Source: an uncultured Pseudomonadota bacterium (GTDB lineage: Bacteria; Pseudomonadota; Alphaproteobacteria; RF32; CAG-239). Taken from it: DNA of 43,009 bases. The translations under genes were made by a program, and so were the position numbers. Of this stretch, positions 8,981 to 16,406 are shown piece by piece (position 1 is the first letter of the stretch; each line of letters opens with the position of its first letter). The notes beneath the pieces are model-generated. The model was given only the letters and a program-made list of their open reading frames with translations. It ran no database searches and was not told the DNA's origin. The stretch is taken from positions 1 to 43,009 of the forward strand of contig CASEQD010000014.1 in NCBI GenBank assembly GCA_949289935.1. Direction: 5' to 3'.

Positions 8981-9393
8981 CTCCTTTGGAAAAACTCGCC
9001 GCACGCCTGCGAAACCTTTCCGCCGCAAACGCGCCTCTTCCCGGAAAAAAAGATTTCATATTCGCCGAACGGGCGCTCGTCCGGAAAAATATTCCGCTGC
9101 TGCCGCCGGCATATGTCGATTTTTTAAAAAACTGCAATTCATTCCGCGGCGAAGGATGTGCTCTTTTCGGCATTTTACCCGGAACTCAAAACAGTCTCGA
9201 TATTGTCAACATCAATTTTGCCGCTTTCCTTCCGCCGGAAAAAGAAGTCGTCATTCTTGGTGAAAACGAATTTGATTTTCTTGTTTTTTGCAAAACTTCC
9301 GGAACATATCTGATTATTGACAAAGAAGATCTGGAAGTGTTAGAAGAATATACCGAACTTGAAAAAGCAATCTGTAACATTTTAAAGCTGTAA
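8977..9393 (+). CDS. SUKH (SMI1/KNR4)-like protein, possible immunity protein
   Basis: A 138-residue soluble protein. The segment LLPPAYVDFLKNCNSFRGEGCALFGI resembles the start of SUKH/YrhA-type domains, where a 'LP..Y..FL...NG' helix is followed by a strand and a glycine turn. The later part (FDFLVFCKTSGTYLIID, then VLEEYTELEKAI) fits the final strands and helix. Many SUKH proteins neutralise nuclease toxins, including HNH types. The four-base overlap with the HNH-containing gene supports such a pairing. The assignment rests on motif shape and context only; a stand-alone housekeeping role is possible. Confidence 0.55.
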   Translation: MTPLEKLAARLRNLSAANAPLPGKKDFIFAERALVRKNIPLLPPAYVDFLKNCNSFRGEGCALFGILPGTQNSLDIVNINFAAFLPPEKEVVILGENEFDFLVFCKTSGTYLIIDKEDLEVLEEYTELEKAICNILKL

Positions 9394-9397
9394 AAAC

Positions 9398-10351
9398 ATG
9401 GACAATATTTATCTGCCAACCCCTGAAAATATAAAACAAGCCGCCCTCACCATCCAAAACGGCGGTTTGATTGCCTTTCCGACCGACACTGTTTACGGAC
9501 TGGGAGCCAACGTTTACAACGCTGCTGCCGTTGCCGGAATTTTCAAAGCAAAAGAACGCCCGCTGTTTGATCCTTTAATTTCACACATCGCCGAAATAGA
9601 TTTTCTCAGAGAATATGCCGAAACCGACAGCCGCGCCCTTGGGCTGGCTCAACGCTTCTGGCCGGGACCGCTCACTTTTGTTCTCAGACGAAAAGACCAA
9701 AACCCGTCCATCGACCTTGCCTGCGCCGGTTTGTCTTCCATCGCCGTCCGCATGCCGAACCATCCCGTTGCACTTGAGCTCATCAAAAAAAGCGGCGTTC
9801 CGATTGTTGCGCCGTCAGCCAACCGATTTAAAACCGTCAGCCCCACCACGGCGCAGCATGTCCGCGACAGTCTGGGCAATAAAGTTGATATGATTCTTGA
9901 CGGCGGAGCCTGCCGCATCGGCGTAGAAACCACCATCATCGACCTGACGACGCCCCGTATCGTGATTTTGCGTGCCGGCGGCTTGTCAAAAGAAGAACTG
10001 GAAGATTTTACCGGCGAAAAAACTTATCTCGCCCATGACAACCCCGACACACCCAAAGCCCCGGGACAATTGCTGAAACACTACGCGCCCCGCATGCCTC
10101 TGAGAATCAATGTCAGAGAAGAAGATGTCCGGCCTGACGAATTTTTTATCGGCTTCGGAAAAGTTTCCCATGCACAATTAAACCTGAGCCCGAACGGAGA
10201 TTTATGCGAAGCGGCCGCCAATCTGTTTGCTTTTTTGCGCAAAGCCGAAAAACACACGGAATATAACGGCATTGCCATCTCGCCGATTCCGGAAAACGGC
10301 CTTGGCCTGGCCATCAACGACCGCATCCGCCGCGCTTCCTATAAAGAATAA
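9398..10351 (+). CDS. tsaC: L-threonylcarbamoyladenylate synthase (Sua5/YrdC type)
   Basis: Makes threonylcarbamoyl-AMP from threonine, bicarbonate and ATP, the first step of the t6A37 modification of ANN-decoding tRNAs. The YrdC domain (about 10-200) shows GGLIAFPTDTVYGLGA, the KERP motif, WPGPLTFVL, AVRMPNHP and PIVAPSANRF. At 317 residues the protein has the additional C-terminal Sua5 domain, introduced by the linker APGQLLKHYAPRMPL. It starts 5 nt after the SUKH-like gene and probably shares its transcript. No strong Shine-Dalgarno is visible before the ATG. Confidence 0.93.
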   Translation: MDNIYLPTPENIKQAALTIQNGGLIAFPTDTVYGLGANVYNAAAVAGIFKAKERPLFDPLISHIAEIDFLREYAETDSRALGLAQRFWPGPLTFVLRRKDQNPSIDLACAGLSSIAVRMPNHPVALELIKKSGVPIVAPSANRFKTVSPTTAQHVRDSLGNKVDMILDGGACRIGVETTIIDLTTPRIVILRAGGLSKEELEDFTGEKTYLAHDNPDTPKAPGQLLKHYAPRMPLRINVREEDVRPDEFFIGFGKVSHAQLNLSPNGDLCEAAANLFAFLRKAEKHTEYNGIAISPIPENGLGLAINDRIRRASYKE

Positions 10352-10436
10352 CCCGCATTACAAACCGGTTATTCCTTCCCCACACGCCTCTTTATTCTCT
10401 CTTTCACTGAGCAGAACGTTTTCTCATATCTCCCCC

Positions 10437-10517
10437 CCTGAGTAGGGCTGGAGGAAGAAAAACAATCCGGTGAATTGTTTTTCAACGACAGAGTCTGAAT
10501 TGTCAGATTGTGAACAG
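10437..10517. repeat. 81-bp palindromic repeat, copy 2
   Basis: The second copy of the element at 5541-5621, with three substitutions. It lies in the 406-bp gap between tsaC and Lcl-type paralogue 2, thus upstream of the paralogue instead of downstream as in copy 1. It is preceded by pyrimidine-rich DNA (10360-10436) with another CTGAG word (10407). Confidence 0.85.
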
Positions 10518-10551
10518 GCGACAGCCTGAGGAAACAATCGTTACAATTCAG
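10495..10551. repeat. Long nested inverted repeat overlapping repeat copy 2
   Basis: Three nested stems can form: CTGAATTGT (10495-10503) with ACAATTCAG (10543-10551); GATTGT (10506-10511) with ACAATC (10534-10539); and CAGGC (10515-10519) with GCCTG (10524-10528), loop GACA. Copy 1 keeps only the left arm. Such a cruciform-like unit is typical of REP/MITE-like elements. Confidence 0.7.
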
Positions 10552-10608
10552 TTGACCGAAGCAGCTTCGCTTTACCCCTTTCCTCTCCCCCCTGAGTCTC
10601 CCTTATAT

Positions 10609-10650
10609 CCCCTCCCTAAGGTAGGGAGGGTTAGGGAGGGTATGAATCAA
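10609..10650. repeat. CCTCCCTA hairpin followed by a tandem TTAGGGAGGG repeat
   Basis: CCTCCCTA (10611-10618) pairs with TAGGGAGG (10622-10629). A further copy of the AGGGAGGG word follows at 10632-10640. There is no T-run, so it is not an obvious terminator. It is present only at the second paralogue. Confidence 0.5.
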
Positions 10651-10696
10651 ACAAAAAAATCCCCTTCATTTTTTCACCTCTGCATGAAAATAATCA

Positions 10697-10725
10697 TTGA
10701 ACAGTTGAAAAACTTATGTTACACT
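10697..10725 (+). promoter_or_regulatory. Sigma70-type promoter of the second Lcl-type paralogue
   Basis: TTGAAC (10697-10702), 17 bp, TACACT (10720-10725); same boxes and spacing as at 4574-4602. The spacer has diverged while the boxes and the downstream AAAACCAGTGATGATAAAG are unchanged, which supports function. Confidence 0.75.
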
Positions 10726-10757
10726 AAAACCAGTGATGATAAAGTGTGGAGGATGAA

Positions 10758-11627
10758 ATGCGTATGTTTCTTTCCGCCGGCAAAAGGATATATTTTACCC
10801 TGCTGGCTTCTTCTTTTATGTTCCCTGTTTCCGCTTTTGCCCAGTGCGTGGACAATGAAGATTGTGTGAGTTTGGGCTATAATAAAACTTCCTGTAAAAC
10901 ACCGGGATTAAAATGCCCGTTCGGAGAATATTATTATTGCCCGAAAGACTGTGAAGACGGTTATGAATGGAAAGACGGCGCCTGCCAGCCCGAAGAACCC
11001 GAAGCAACTGTTCTCGGCCAGTGCACCGGCTATGCCAAAAACTGCAATATCGCCGATATTCTTTATTCCGACGGCACCTGTTCTACCGATGTCGTCTCCG
11101 GCAAAACCCCGATTGGTGTGGTTGTTTATATCGGTTCTGACAACTGCGGTCAGGCTTTGGCGCTGGAAGGACTGGGAAACTTTTCCTGGCCGGCTGAATA
11201 TGTCGATATTCCAAATTTACCTAATTATGAAAATGAACCGCTTAATGATTTTTCCAGTTGTGAAAATACAAAAACCGTTATTGATTACAGTTACAATCAA
11301 TACGGTGAGCGTGCCTCTGAATATTATCCGGGATTTTGGAAAGTATACAACTACGCCCCGTCAACCATACCGGAAACGAAAGGCAAATGGTGTTTACCGG
11401 CCGGCGGCGTATTAAACAGCATTTATCGGAACAAAGCTGCTATTAACCAAAGCTTAACAAAAATTAACAAAGAAAACATCAACAACGATCTACACCCCTT
11501 ATTGCTGTCATCATCAGAAAGCGATAATGGCTTAATATGGACTTGGGAGATAACTTCGGGTAATTTTAGCTGCAGTTACAACACAACTTACGAATACATC
11601 ATCTCCCGTCCGGTAATCACGTTTTAA
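10758..11627 (+). CDS. Secreted cysteine-rich Lcl/DUF1566-type protein, paralogue 2
   Basis: A 289-residue paralogue of the protein at 4635-5447. It has a complete signal peptide (hydrophobic stretch LLASSFMFPVSAFA, predicted cleavage before QC). A cysteine-rich N-terminal region (about 25-75) is followed by a central block almost identical to paralogue 1, and a C-terminal Lcl/DUF1566-like domain (KGKWCLPAGGVLN...SRPVITF). ATG 10758 is chosen because GGAGG sits 5 nt upstream; the GTG at 10746 overlaps that site. The last 45 residues differ strongly between the two proteins although flanking residues match (SS..., RPVI.F). Such end-localised divergence is seen where a ligand-binding surface is under diversifying selection. 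Function unknown. Confidence 0.78.
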   Translation: MRMFLSAGKRIYFTLLASSFMFPVSAFAQCVDNEDCVSLGYNKTSCKTPGLKCPFGEYYYCPKDCEDGYEWKDGACQPEEPEATVLGQCTGYAKNCNIADILYSDGTCSTDVVSGKTPIGVVVYIGSDNCGQALALEGLGNFSWPAEYVDIPNLPNYENEPLNDFSSCENTKTVIDYSYNQYGERASEYYPGFWKVYNYAPSTIPETKGKWCLPAGGVLNSIYRNKAAINQSLTKINKENINNDLHPLLLSSSESDNGLIWTWEITSGNFSCSYNTTYEYIISRPVITF

Positions 11628-11711
11628 AAAGCGCCATCCTGCCCAAACAGGCGCGGATAAAAAACTCTTATTCCTTAAGAAACGCCCGCCGGCAGCCCTT
11701 GCATTTCCGGT

Positions 11712-12974
11712 TTAATCATAAATCGGAAAACGGCTGCTGAGCATATTAACAATTTCCGCTCCGGTTTGCCGGATAATTTTTTCTTCCGCCGAAGTCCCGA
11801 TGGCATCCAAAACATCGACAATCCAGTTGCCAACCTGTTCAAACTCTTTTTCTTTAAACCCGCGTGTTGTTGCTGCCGGTGTTCCGACACGGATGCCGGA
11901 CGTAACTTTAGGCGGCATCGGGTCAAAAGGAATAGCATTTTTATTACAGGTCATATGCGCGGCTTCAAGAGCTTTTTCCACCACATTTCCCGTCAATTTT
12001 TTCGGCCGCAAATCAACCAGCAGCAAATGCGTATCCGTTCCACCGGAAACCAGATCCAAACCGCGTTTTTTCAAAGTTTCACCCAAAACCTTTGCATTTT
12101 TCACCACCTGCCCGGCATAAACCTTAAAAGCCGGACTTAACGCTTCCTGAAAACACACTGCTTTGGCGGCAATCACATGTTCCAGCGGCCCGCCCTGCGT
12201 AGCCGGAAACACGGCGGAATCAATTTTCTTGGCAATTTCGGAATTGTTGGTCAAAATCATACCGCCTCTCGGCCCGCGCAAAGTTTTATGCGTCGTCGTC
12301 GTAACCACATCGGCATATGCCAAAGGATTCGGATGGACGCCGCCGGCCACCAGTCCGGCAAAATGCGCCATATCCACCATCAGATAAGCCCCTGCCCTGT
12401 CCGCAATTTCACGAAAACGCTTAAAATCAATCTGCCGCGGATAAGCTGAACCACCGGCAATAATCAGCTTCGGCTTATGCTTCGCCGCCAACTGTTCGGC
12501 TTCATCATAATCTATCAGCCCGCTGTCCCGGCATACGCCATATTGCACGGCATTCAGCCATTTCCCCGAAAAAGAGACTTTGGCGCCATGCGTTAAATGA
12601 CCGCCGGCATCCAGCGACATTCCCATAATCGTATCGCCCGGTTTCAACAAAGCCACATAAACTGCCGTATTGGCCTGAGAACCGGAATGAGGCTGCACAT
12701 TCACATAAGCGGCGTTAAACAACTCTTTTGCCCGGGAACGCGCCAATTCTTCGACAACATCAATAAATTCGCATCCGCCGTAATACCTGTGGGCCGGATA
12801 GCCTTCCGCATATTTATTTGTCAAAATCGAACCCTGCGCTTCCAAAACCGCCGGAGAAACAATATTTTCGGAAGCAATCAGCTCTATCTGGTTTTGCTGG
12901 CGCTTCAGTTCGTCTTCAATGGCTCGGGCAATTTCAGCATCTTCTTCCCAAAGCGTTTTTGTAAAATCCATCAT
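11712..12974 (-). CDS. glyA: Serine hydroxymethyltransferase
   Basis: A PLP enzyme that interconverts serine and glycine with transfer of a one-carbon unit to tetrahydrofolate. The 420 residues are the full family length. Visible signatures: [36 protein letters not shown], the PLP lysine motif [14 protein letters not shown] (Lys at about 230), and the C-terminal [14 protein letters not shown]. It lies 3 nt downstream of rpiB, an arrangement common in alphaproteobacteria, so the two are probably co-transcribed. The more usual next gene, nrdR, is absent. A second in-frame Met follows the first; either can be the start. Confidence 0.97.
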   Translation of the reverse strand: MMDFTKTLWEEDAEIARAIEDELKRQQNQIELIASENIVSPAVLEAQGSILTNKYAEGYPAHRYYGGCEFIDVVEELARSRAKELFNAAYVNVQPHSGSQANTAVYVALLKPGDTIMGMSLDAGGHLTHGAKVSFSGKWLNAVQYGVCRDSGLIDYDEAEQLAAKHKPKLIIAGGSAYPRQIDFKRFREIADRAGAYLMVDMAHFAGLVAGGVHPNPLAYADVVTTTTHKTLRGPRGGMILTNNSEIAKKIDSAVFPATQGGPLEHVIAAKAVCFQEALSPAFKVYAGQVVKNAKVLGETLKKRGLDLVSGGTDTHLLLVDLRPKKLTGNVVEKALEAAHMTCNKNAIPFDPMPPKVTSGIRVGTPAATTRGFKEKEFEQVGNWIVDVLDAIGTSAEEKIIRQTGAEIVNMLSSRFPIYD

Positions 12975-12977
12975 ATT

Positions 12978-13418
12978 TCAGCATCCTCCGTAAAGATCCG
13001 TTTTTTCAATCCGGCGGATATGCCGGCCGCCTTCAAACGGCGTCTTAAAAAAAACATCCAACCGCGCAGCCGCATCTTCAAAAGACATTGTCCGGCCGCC
13101 GAATACGGCAATATTGGCATTATTATGCTGTCTGGCCAGTTTTGCCGTTTCCAAACTGTAAAGCAGCGCCGCGCGAATACCTTTGTGGCGGTTGGCGGCA
13201 ATGGAAATGCCTATTCCCGTACCACAAACCAAAACCCCGAAGTCGGCTTTTTTATCCAGCACAACGCGGCAGACCTTTTCCGCAAAATCAGGATAATCAA
13301 CAGACTCAGACGAATTTGTTCCCAAATCATCCGTTTCAATTCCCTGCGCAGAACAATACGCGGCCAGCTTTTGTTTCAATTCATATCCGCCATGATCCGA
13401 AGCTATTGCAATTTTCAT
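12978..13418 (-). CDS. rpiB: Ribose-5-phosphate isomerase B
   Basis: Interconverts ribose 5-phosphate and ribulose 5-phosphate in the pentose phosphate pathway. The start MKIAIASDHGGYELK, the catalytic-cysteine segment VCGTGIGISIAANR and the end segment HNNANIAVFGGR are characteristic of RpiB/LacAB proteins. The open frame extends to 13445, but ATG 13418 has GGGAG just upstream and matches the usual family N-terminus, giving 146 residues. First gene of the rpiB-glyA unit. Confidence 0.95.
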   Translation of the reverse strand: MKIAIASDHGGYELKQKLAAYCSAQGIETDDLGTNSSESVDYPDFAEKVCRVVLDKKADFGVLVCGTGIGISIAANRHKGIRAALLYSLETAKLARQHNNANIAVFGGRTMSFEDAAARLDVFFKTPFEGGRHIRRIEKTDLYGGC

Positions 13419-13613
13419 TTTTTCTCCCGTTTTGCAACAAAACACATTTCATGTCGCATTTTAATGTAGTCTGCAAAATTTTCAACCCTACCGTAGAATT
13501 AAGCCACAAAAAAACATTTTTTTTAATTTTTTTCATTTTCCTCTTGCATCGCCGCAAAACAATTCCTACCTCACTTAATAGAAAGAGATGCTAACAAAAA
13601 AATGGAGGTTAAA

Positions 13614-14099
13614 ATGTCTAATTCTTTAATAAATCGCAAAGGAAACGGCCATAATACCCCGATGCATTACGGCTTGCGTAAAAACTTCAACGAAATGCTC
13701 AACAGCATGTTCAACAACTGGCTTGATTTTCCGTTCCGCGACGATGAAACCGTCTTGAAAAATATGGAACCTAAAATTGAAGTCTCCGATAATGATAAAG
13801 AAGTCGTCGTCCGTGCGGAAATGCCGGGCATGAATGAAAAAGACATCAACCTGGAAATTTCCAACGACGGATATCTGACCATTTCTGGAGAAAAGAAATC
13901 GGAACGCAAAGAAAATGAAAACGGAAGCTGCTTTTCCGAATTTTCTTACGGTTCTTTTGAACGGACAATTCCGCTGCCGTGGGAACTGAAAACGGATAAC
14001 GCCGAAGCTTCGTTTGAAAACGGCATACTGCAGATTAATATTCCCAAATCAACGGAAGAACAGGGAAAAAAGAAAAAGATTTCTATTACAAAAAAATAA
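13614..14099 (+). CDS. Small heat shock protein (Hsp20 / alpha-crystallin family)
   Basis: An ATP-independent holdase chaperone in the cytoplasm. The 161-residue protein has an N-terminal arm (about 1-45), an alpha-crystallin domain from PKIEVSDNDKEVVVRAEMPG to FENGILQINIPK (about 48-145), and a short lysine-rich tail. The conserved AxxxNGxL-type motif is present as SFENGIL. ATG 13614 is preferred to ATG 13602 because GGAGG stands 6 nt before it. It is a single gene with a strong terminator; a CTTGCAT at about 13542 with AT-rich DNA downstream could be part of a heat-shock promoter, but the match is weak. Confidence 0.93.
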   Translation: MSNSLINRKGNGHNTPMHYGLRKNFNEMLNSMFNNWLDFPFRDDETVLKNMEPKIEVSDNDKEVVVRAEMPGMNEKDINLEISNDGYLTISGEKKSERKENENGSCFSEFSYGSFERTIPLPWELKTDNAEASFENGILQINIPKSTEEQGKKKKISITKK

Positions 14100-14118
14100 A
14101 ATAAATCTTCTTTCAAAA

Positions 14119-14143
14119 GGCTATCTCAAAGATGGCCTTTTTT
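14119..14143. terminator. Bidirectional terminator between hsp20 and motB
   Basis: GGCTATCT (14119-14126) pairs with AGATGGCC (14130-14137) with one G-T pair, followed by TTTTTT on the plus strand. On the minus strand the same hairpin is followed by TTTTG, so it can serve both convergent genes. Confidence 0.8.
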
Positions 14144-14144
14144 A

Positions 14145-14807
14145 TTACATTTCAACCCTGATCACCAGACGGTTGTTAAGCTGGCGGTTATGGGGTATCG
14201 GTTCTCCAAACGAATTAAAATTAGGATATTTCGGAGCAATGCCGGCCATACCGACCGCCTGAAAACGTGTTTCTTTCACACCGGCTTCTTTCATTTCCCG
14301 AACCACGGCGCCGGCGCGAGCCGTTGACAATTCCCAATTGGAAGGAAAAGTTTCATTTTCAAAAATCCGATCATCCGTATGTCCTTCAATCACAACCCGG
14401 TAGCGGCGGTATTTTTGACTTTCCAATAAAGCGGCAAGTCTCTTCAATGCGGCAACCTGTTCCTTTTTAATTGAGGCATCCCCTTCATCAAAAAGCTTCA
14501 AACTGCTTATCTCGATAACCGCGCCTTTGGCATCGGAACCAATACCGACATCATCGCCCAGATCCAAAGCCTTGGCATCTTCAATAAAATCCTGAACTTT
14601 GGCTTCTTTGCTGGAACTGAGCGGCGAAGAAAAAGCCGCGGCAAAAGCATAACCCATTTGCTCCATTTTCGCCTTATCCAGAGAAGATGACGCAAACAAA
14701 ACAATAAACAGAGCCAGAAGAAGCGTCAGCAAATCCGAATACGGAATAAGCCAGGTTTCATCGGCATGTTCCTCATGAGCTTCGGAAACATTTTTCTTTC
14801 TGCTCAT
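14145..14807 (-). CDS. motB: MotB-like stator protein (OmpA-type peptidoglycan-binding domain)
   Basis: Forms the ion-conducting, wall-anchored stator with MotA. A single N-terminal membrane helix begins WLIPYSDLLTLLLALFIVLFA and contains the essential aspartate (about residue 24). The periplasmic OmpA_C-like domain (about 100-220) shows VVIEGHTDD, NWELSTARA and NNRLVIRVE. The length, 220 residues, is at the short end for MotB. The start overlaps motA by four bases (ATGA). No other flagellar gene is in the window, so whether this pair drives flagella or another energised machine cannot be decided here. Confidence 0.88.
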   Translation of the reverse strand: MSRKKNVSEAHEEHADETWLIPYSDLLTLLLALFIVLFASSSLDKAKMEQMGYAFAAAFSSPLSSSKEAKVQDFIEDAKALDLGDDVGIGSDAKGAVIEISSLKLFDEGDASIKKEQVAALKRLAALLESQKYRRYRVVIEGHTDDRIFENETFPSNWELSTARAGAVVREMKEAGVKETRFQAVGMAGIAPKYPNFNSFGEPIPHNRQLNNRLVIRVEM

Positions 14808-15604
14808 TTTTCCTCCTCTTTGTTTTCGGCATCATCTCCACGCTGGGAACGACGTTCAGACAACGGAATAAAAGCCTGCAGCTTTGCTTCCATGGCAATG
14901 GATGAAGCACCGCTCTGCAAAGCCAAAGCGCCTTCCAAAATCATTTTTTTAATTTCAACTTCTTCCTGAGATATCTGCTTCAGCTTATTGGCAAAAGGAT
15001 GCCAAAGCACATAACCGGTAAAAATACCGAGCAGTGTCGCCACAAACGCCGCCGCAATTGAATGCCCGAGTTGGTCAATATCGGAAAGATTCCCGAGAGC
15101 GGCAATCAAACCGATAACGGCGCCGAGCACACCGAGCGTCGGGGCATACATGCCGCATTGGGCAAAAATCAGGGCGCCGGAACGATGCCTCTCTTCCATT
15201 TGCTTAATCTCCGATTCGATGGTATCGCTGATAAAATCGGCGTCAAACCCGTCTGCAACCATAATCAGGCTGGAGCGCAAAAAAGGATCTTCAATTTCCT
15301 GCGCTCTTTTTTCAATGGCGACGACACCGCCTTGTTTTGCCGATTTTGCCAAAGAAACAAATATTTCCAAAATTTCCTGTTTAGGCATAAACTTTTTTCC
15401 GCAAAAAATAATTTTCACAAGCTTGGGAAATTTTTTCAGCCCCTTCATGGTAAAAGCATTAAAAACAGCCGCGGCTGTTCCGGCAATAATAATCAAAAAA
15501 GCCGCCGGATTAATCAGCGTATGCGGATCAGCTCCTTTCAAAGCCATACCGACGCCGATGGCCGCAACGCCGCCAAAAACACCAATAAGCGTAGATTTTT
15601 CCAT
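14804..15604 (-). CDS. motA: MotA/PomA-like stator proton or sodium channel subunit
   Basis: A 266-residue inner-membrane protein of the PomA-sized MotA type. It has helices at about 5-22 and 32-52, then a cytoplasmic loop (about 70-150) with LRSSLIMVADGFD, and two C-terminal helices including YAPTLGVLGAVIGLIAALGNL and AAAFVATLLGIFTGY. The charged tail RRSQRGDDAENKEEEK is cytoplasmic. It is first in the motA-motB pair; AAGGAAAG precedes the ATG. The family is clear from the ERHRSGA...PTLGVLGAV stretch. Confidence 0.9.
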   Translation of the reverse strand: MEKSTLIGVFGGVAAIGVGMALKGADPHTLINPAAFLIIIAGTAAAVFNAFTMKGLKKFPKLVKIIFCGKKFMPKQEILEIFVSLAKSAKQGGVVAIEKRAQEIEDPFLRSSLIMVADGFDADFISDTIESEIKQMEERHRSGALIFAQCGMYAPTLGVLGAVIGLIAALGNLSDIDQLGHSIAAAFVATLLGIFTGYVLWHPFANKLKQISQEEVEIKKMILEGALALQSGASSIAMEAKLQAFIPLSERRSQRGDDAENKEEEK

Positions 15605-15707
15605 TTTTCTTTCCTTACAGCATCCTGCATAAACAACAATCTGCTAAAATATTAGCCGGTTAAATTTAAATCTTGGTTAATTCAAAACAAAAACAGGAAG
15701 AAAAAAA

Positions 15708-16337
15708 ATGAATTATGGATACATCAGAGTAAGCACCGACAAACAAAACACACAAAATCAAGAGTTTGAAATAAAGAAATTTGCCCAAAACAACAACATT
15801 ATCATCCACAGAATGATTCGCGAAAAAATATCCTCAGCCGTCGGACTGGAAAAACGCCGGCTGGGAAAACTGCTTAAAACCTTAAAAAAAGGAGATGTTC
15901 TGATAACCGCAGAACTATCCCGCCTGGGAAGGAATCTCCTGCAAATTATGAGTATTCTGCATTTTTGCTTAAACCGGGAAATCCAGATATGGACCATCAA
16001 AGACAATTACCGCCTCGGATTGGATATTCAAAGCAAAGTTCTGGCTTTTGCCTTTGGCCTGTCTGCCGAAATCGAACGCAACCTCATTTCGCTGCGAACC
16101 AAAGAAGCTCTGACCCGCCTGAAAGCAGAAGGCAAAAAGCTCGGCCGCCCCCGCGGCAGCAAAAACAAAAGCCGCAAGCTTGACATCTTTCAAAACAAAA
16201 TCAAAAACTTGTTGCAACAAGAAGTACCATTGGTTCAAATTGCCCGTATTTTAAAATGCAACCGGAAAACCATTCGCAAATACATCAGCGAAAACATCCA
16301 GTTCCCCGAAAGCCGACATCCGCAAAAAACGGCTTAG
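15708..16337 (+). CDS. Serine recombinase of the resolvase/invertase family
   Basis: A 209-residue site-specific recombinase. The catalytic domain begins MNYGYIRVSTDKQNTQNQE with the nucleophile Ser9. It continues through the TAELSRLGRN segment and the long E-helix (GLSAEIERNLISLRTKEAL). The C-terminal part (about 145-209) has the GRPRGSKN linker and a helix-turn-helix (VPLVQIARILKCNRKTIRKYI). This resembles the invertase branch, including Mpi-type master invertases of gut bacteria. It is complete. No partner inversion sites are obvious around it. The gene stands alone between motA and the metallophosphoesterase gene. Confidence 0.88.
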   Translation: MNYGYIRVSTDKQNTQNQEFEIKKFAQNNNIIIHRMIREKISSAVGLEKRRLGKLLKTLKKGDVLITAELSRLGRNLLQIMSILHFCLNREIQIWTIKDNYRLGLDIQSKVLAFAFGLSAEIERNLISLRTKEALTRLKAEGKKLGRPRGSKNKSRKLDIFQNKIKNLLQQEVPLVQIARILKCNRKTIRKYISENIQFPESRHPQKTA

Positions 16338-16345
16338 CCCGAAAG

Positions 16346-16374
16346 TTGACAAACAAACCTGAAAATGCTATAGA
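16346..16374 (+). promoter_or_regulatory. Sigma70-type promoter of the metallophosphoesterase gene
   Basis: TTGACA (16346-16351), 17 bp, TATAGA (16369-16374). It lies just after the recombinase stop and 32 bp before the next ATG. Confidence 0.75.
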
Positions 16375-16406
16375 AAAATCCGGCTCAAACAGACAGGAAA
16401 ACATCA

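Noticed and set aside
12597-13469. 290-codon plus-strand frame opposite glyA and rpiB
   Set aside because: It is antisense to two certain genes, reads as an arginine- and isoleucine-rich shadow, and has no domain signature.
15062-15655. 197-codon plus-strand frame opposite motA
   Set aside because: Antisense shadow of a clear MotA gene, no motif or Shine-Dalgarno.
15650-15700. GGTTAA direct repeats near the serine recombinase as recombination sites
   Set aside because: They are short, AT-rich and not paired with an inverted copy flanking an invertible segment.
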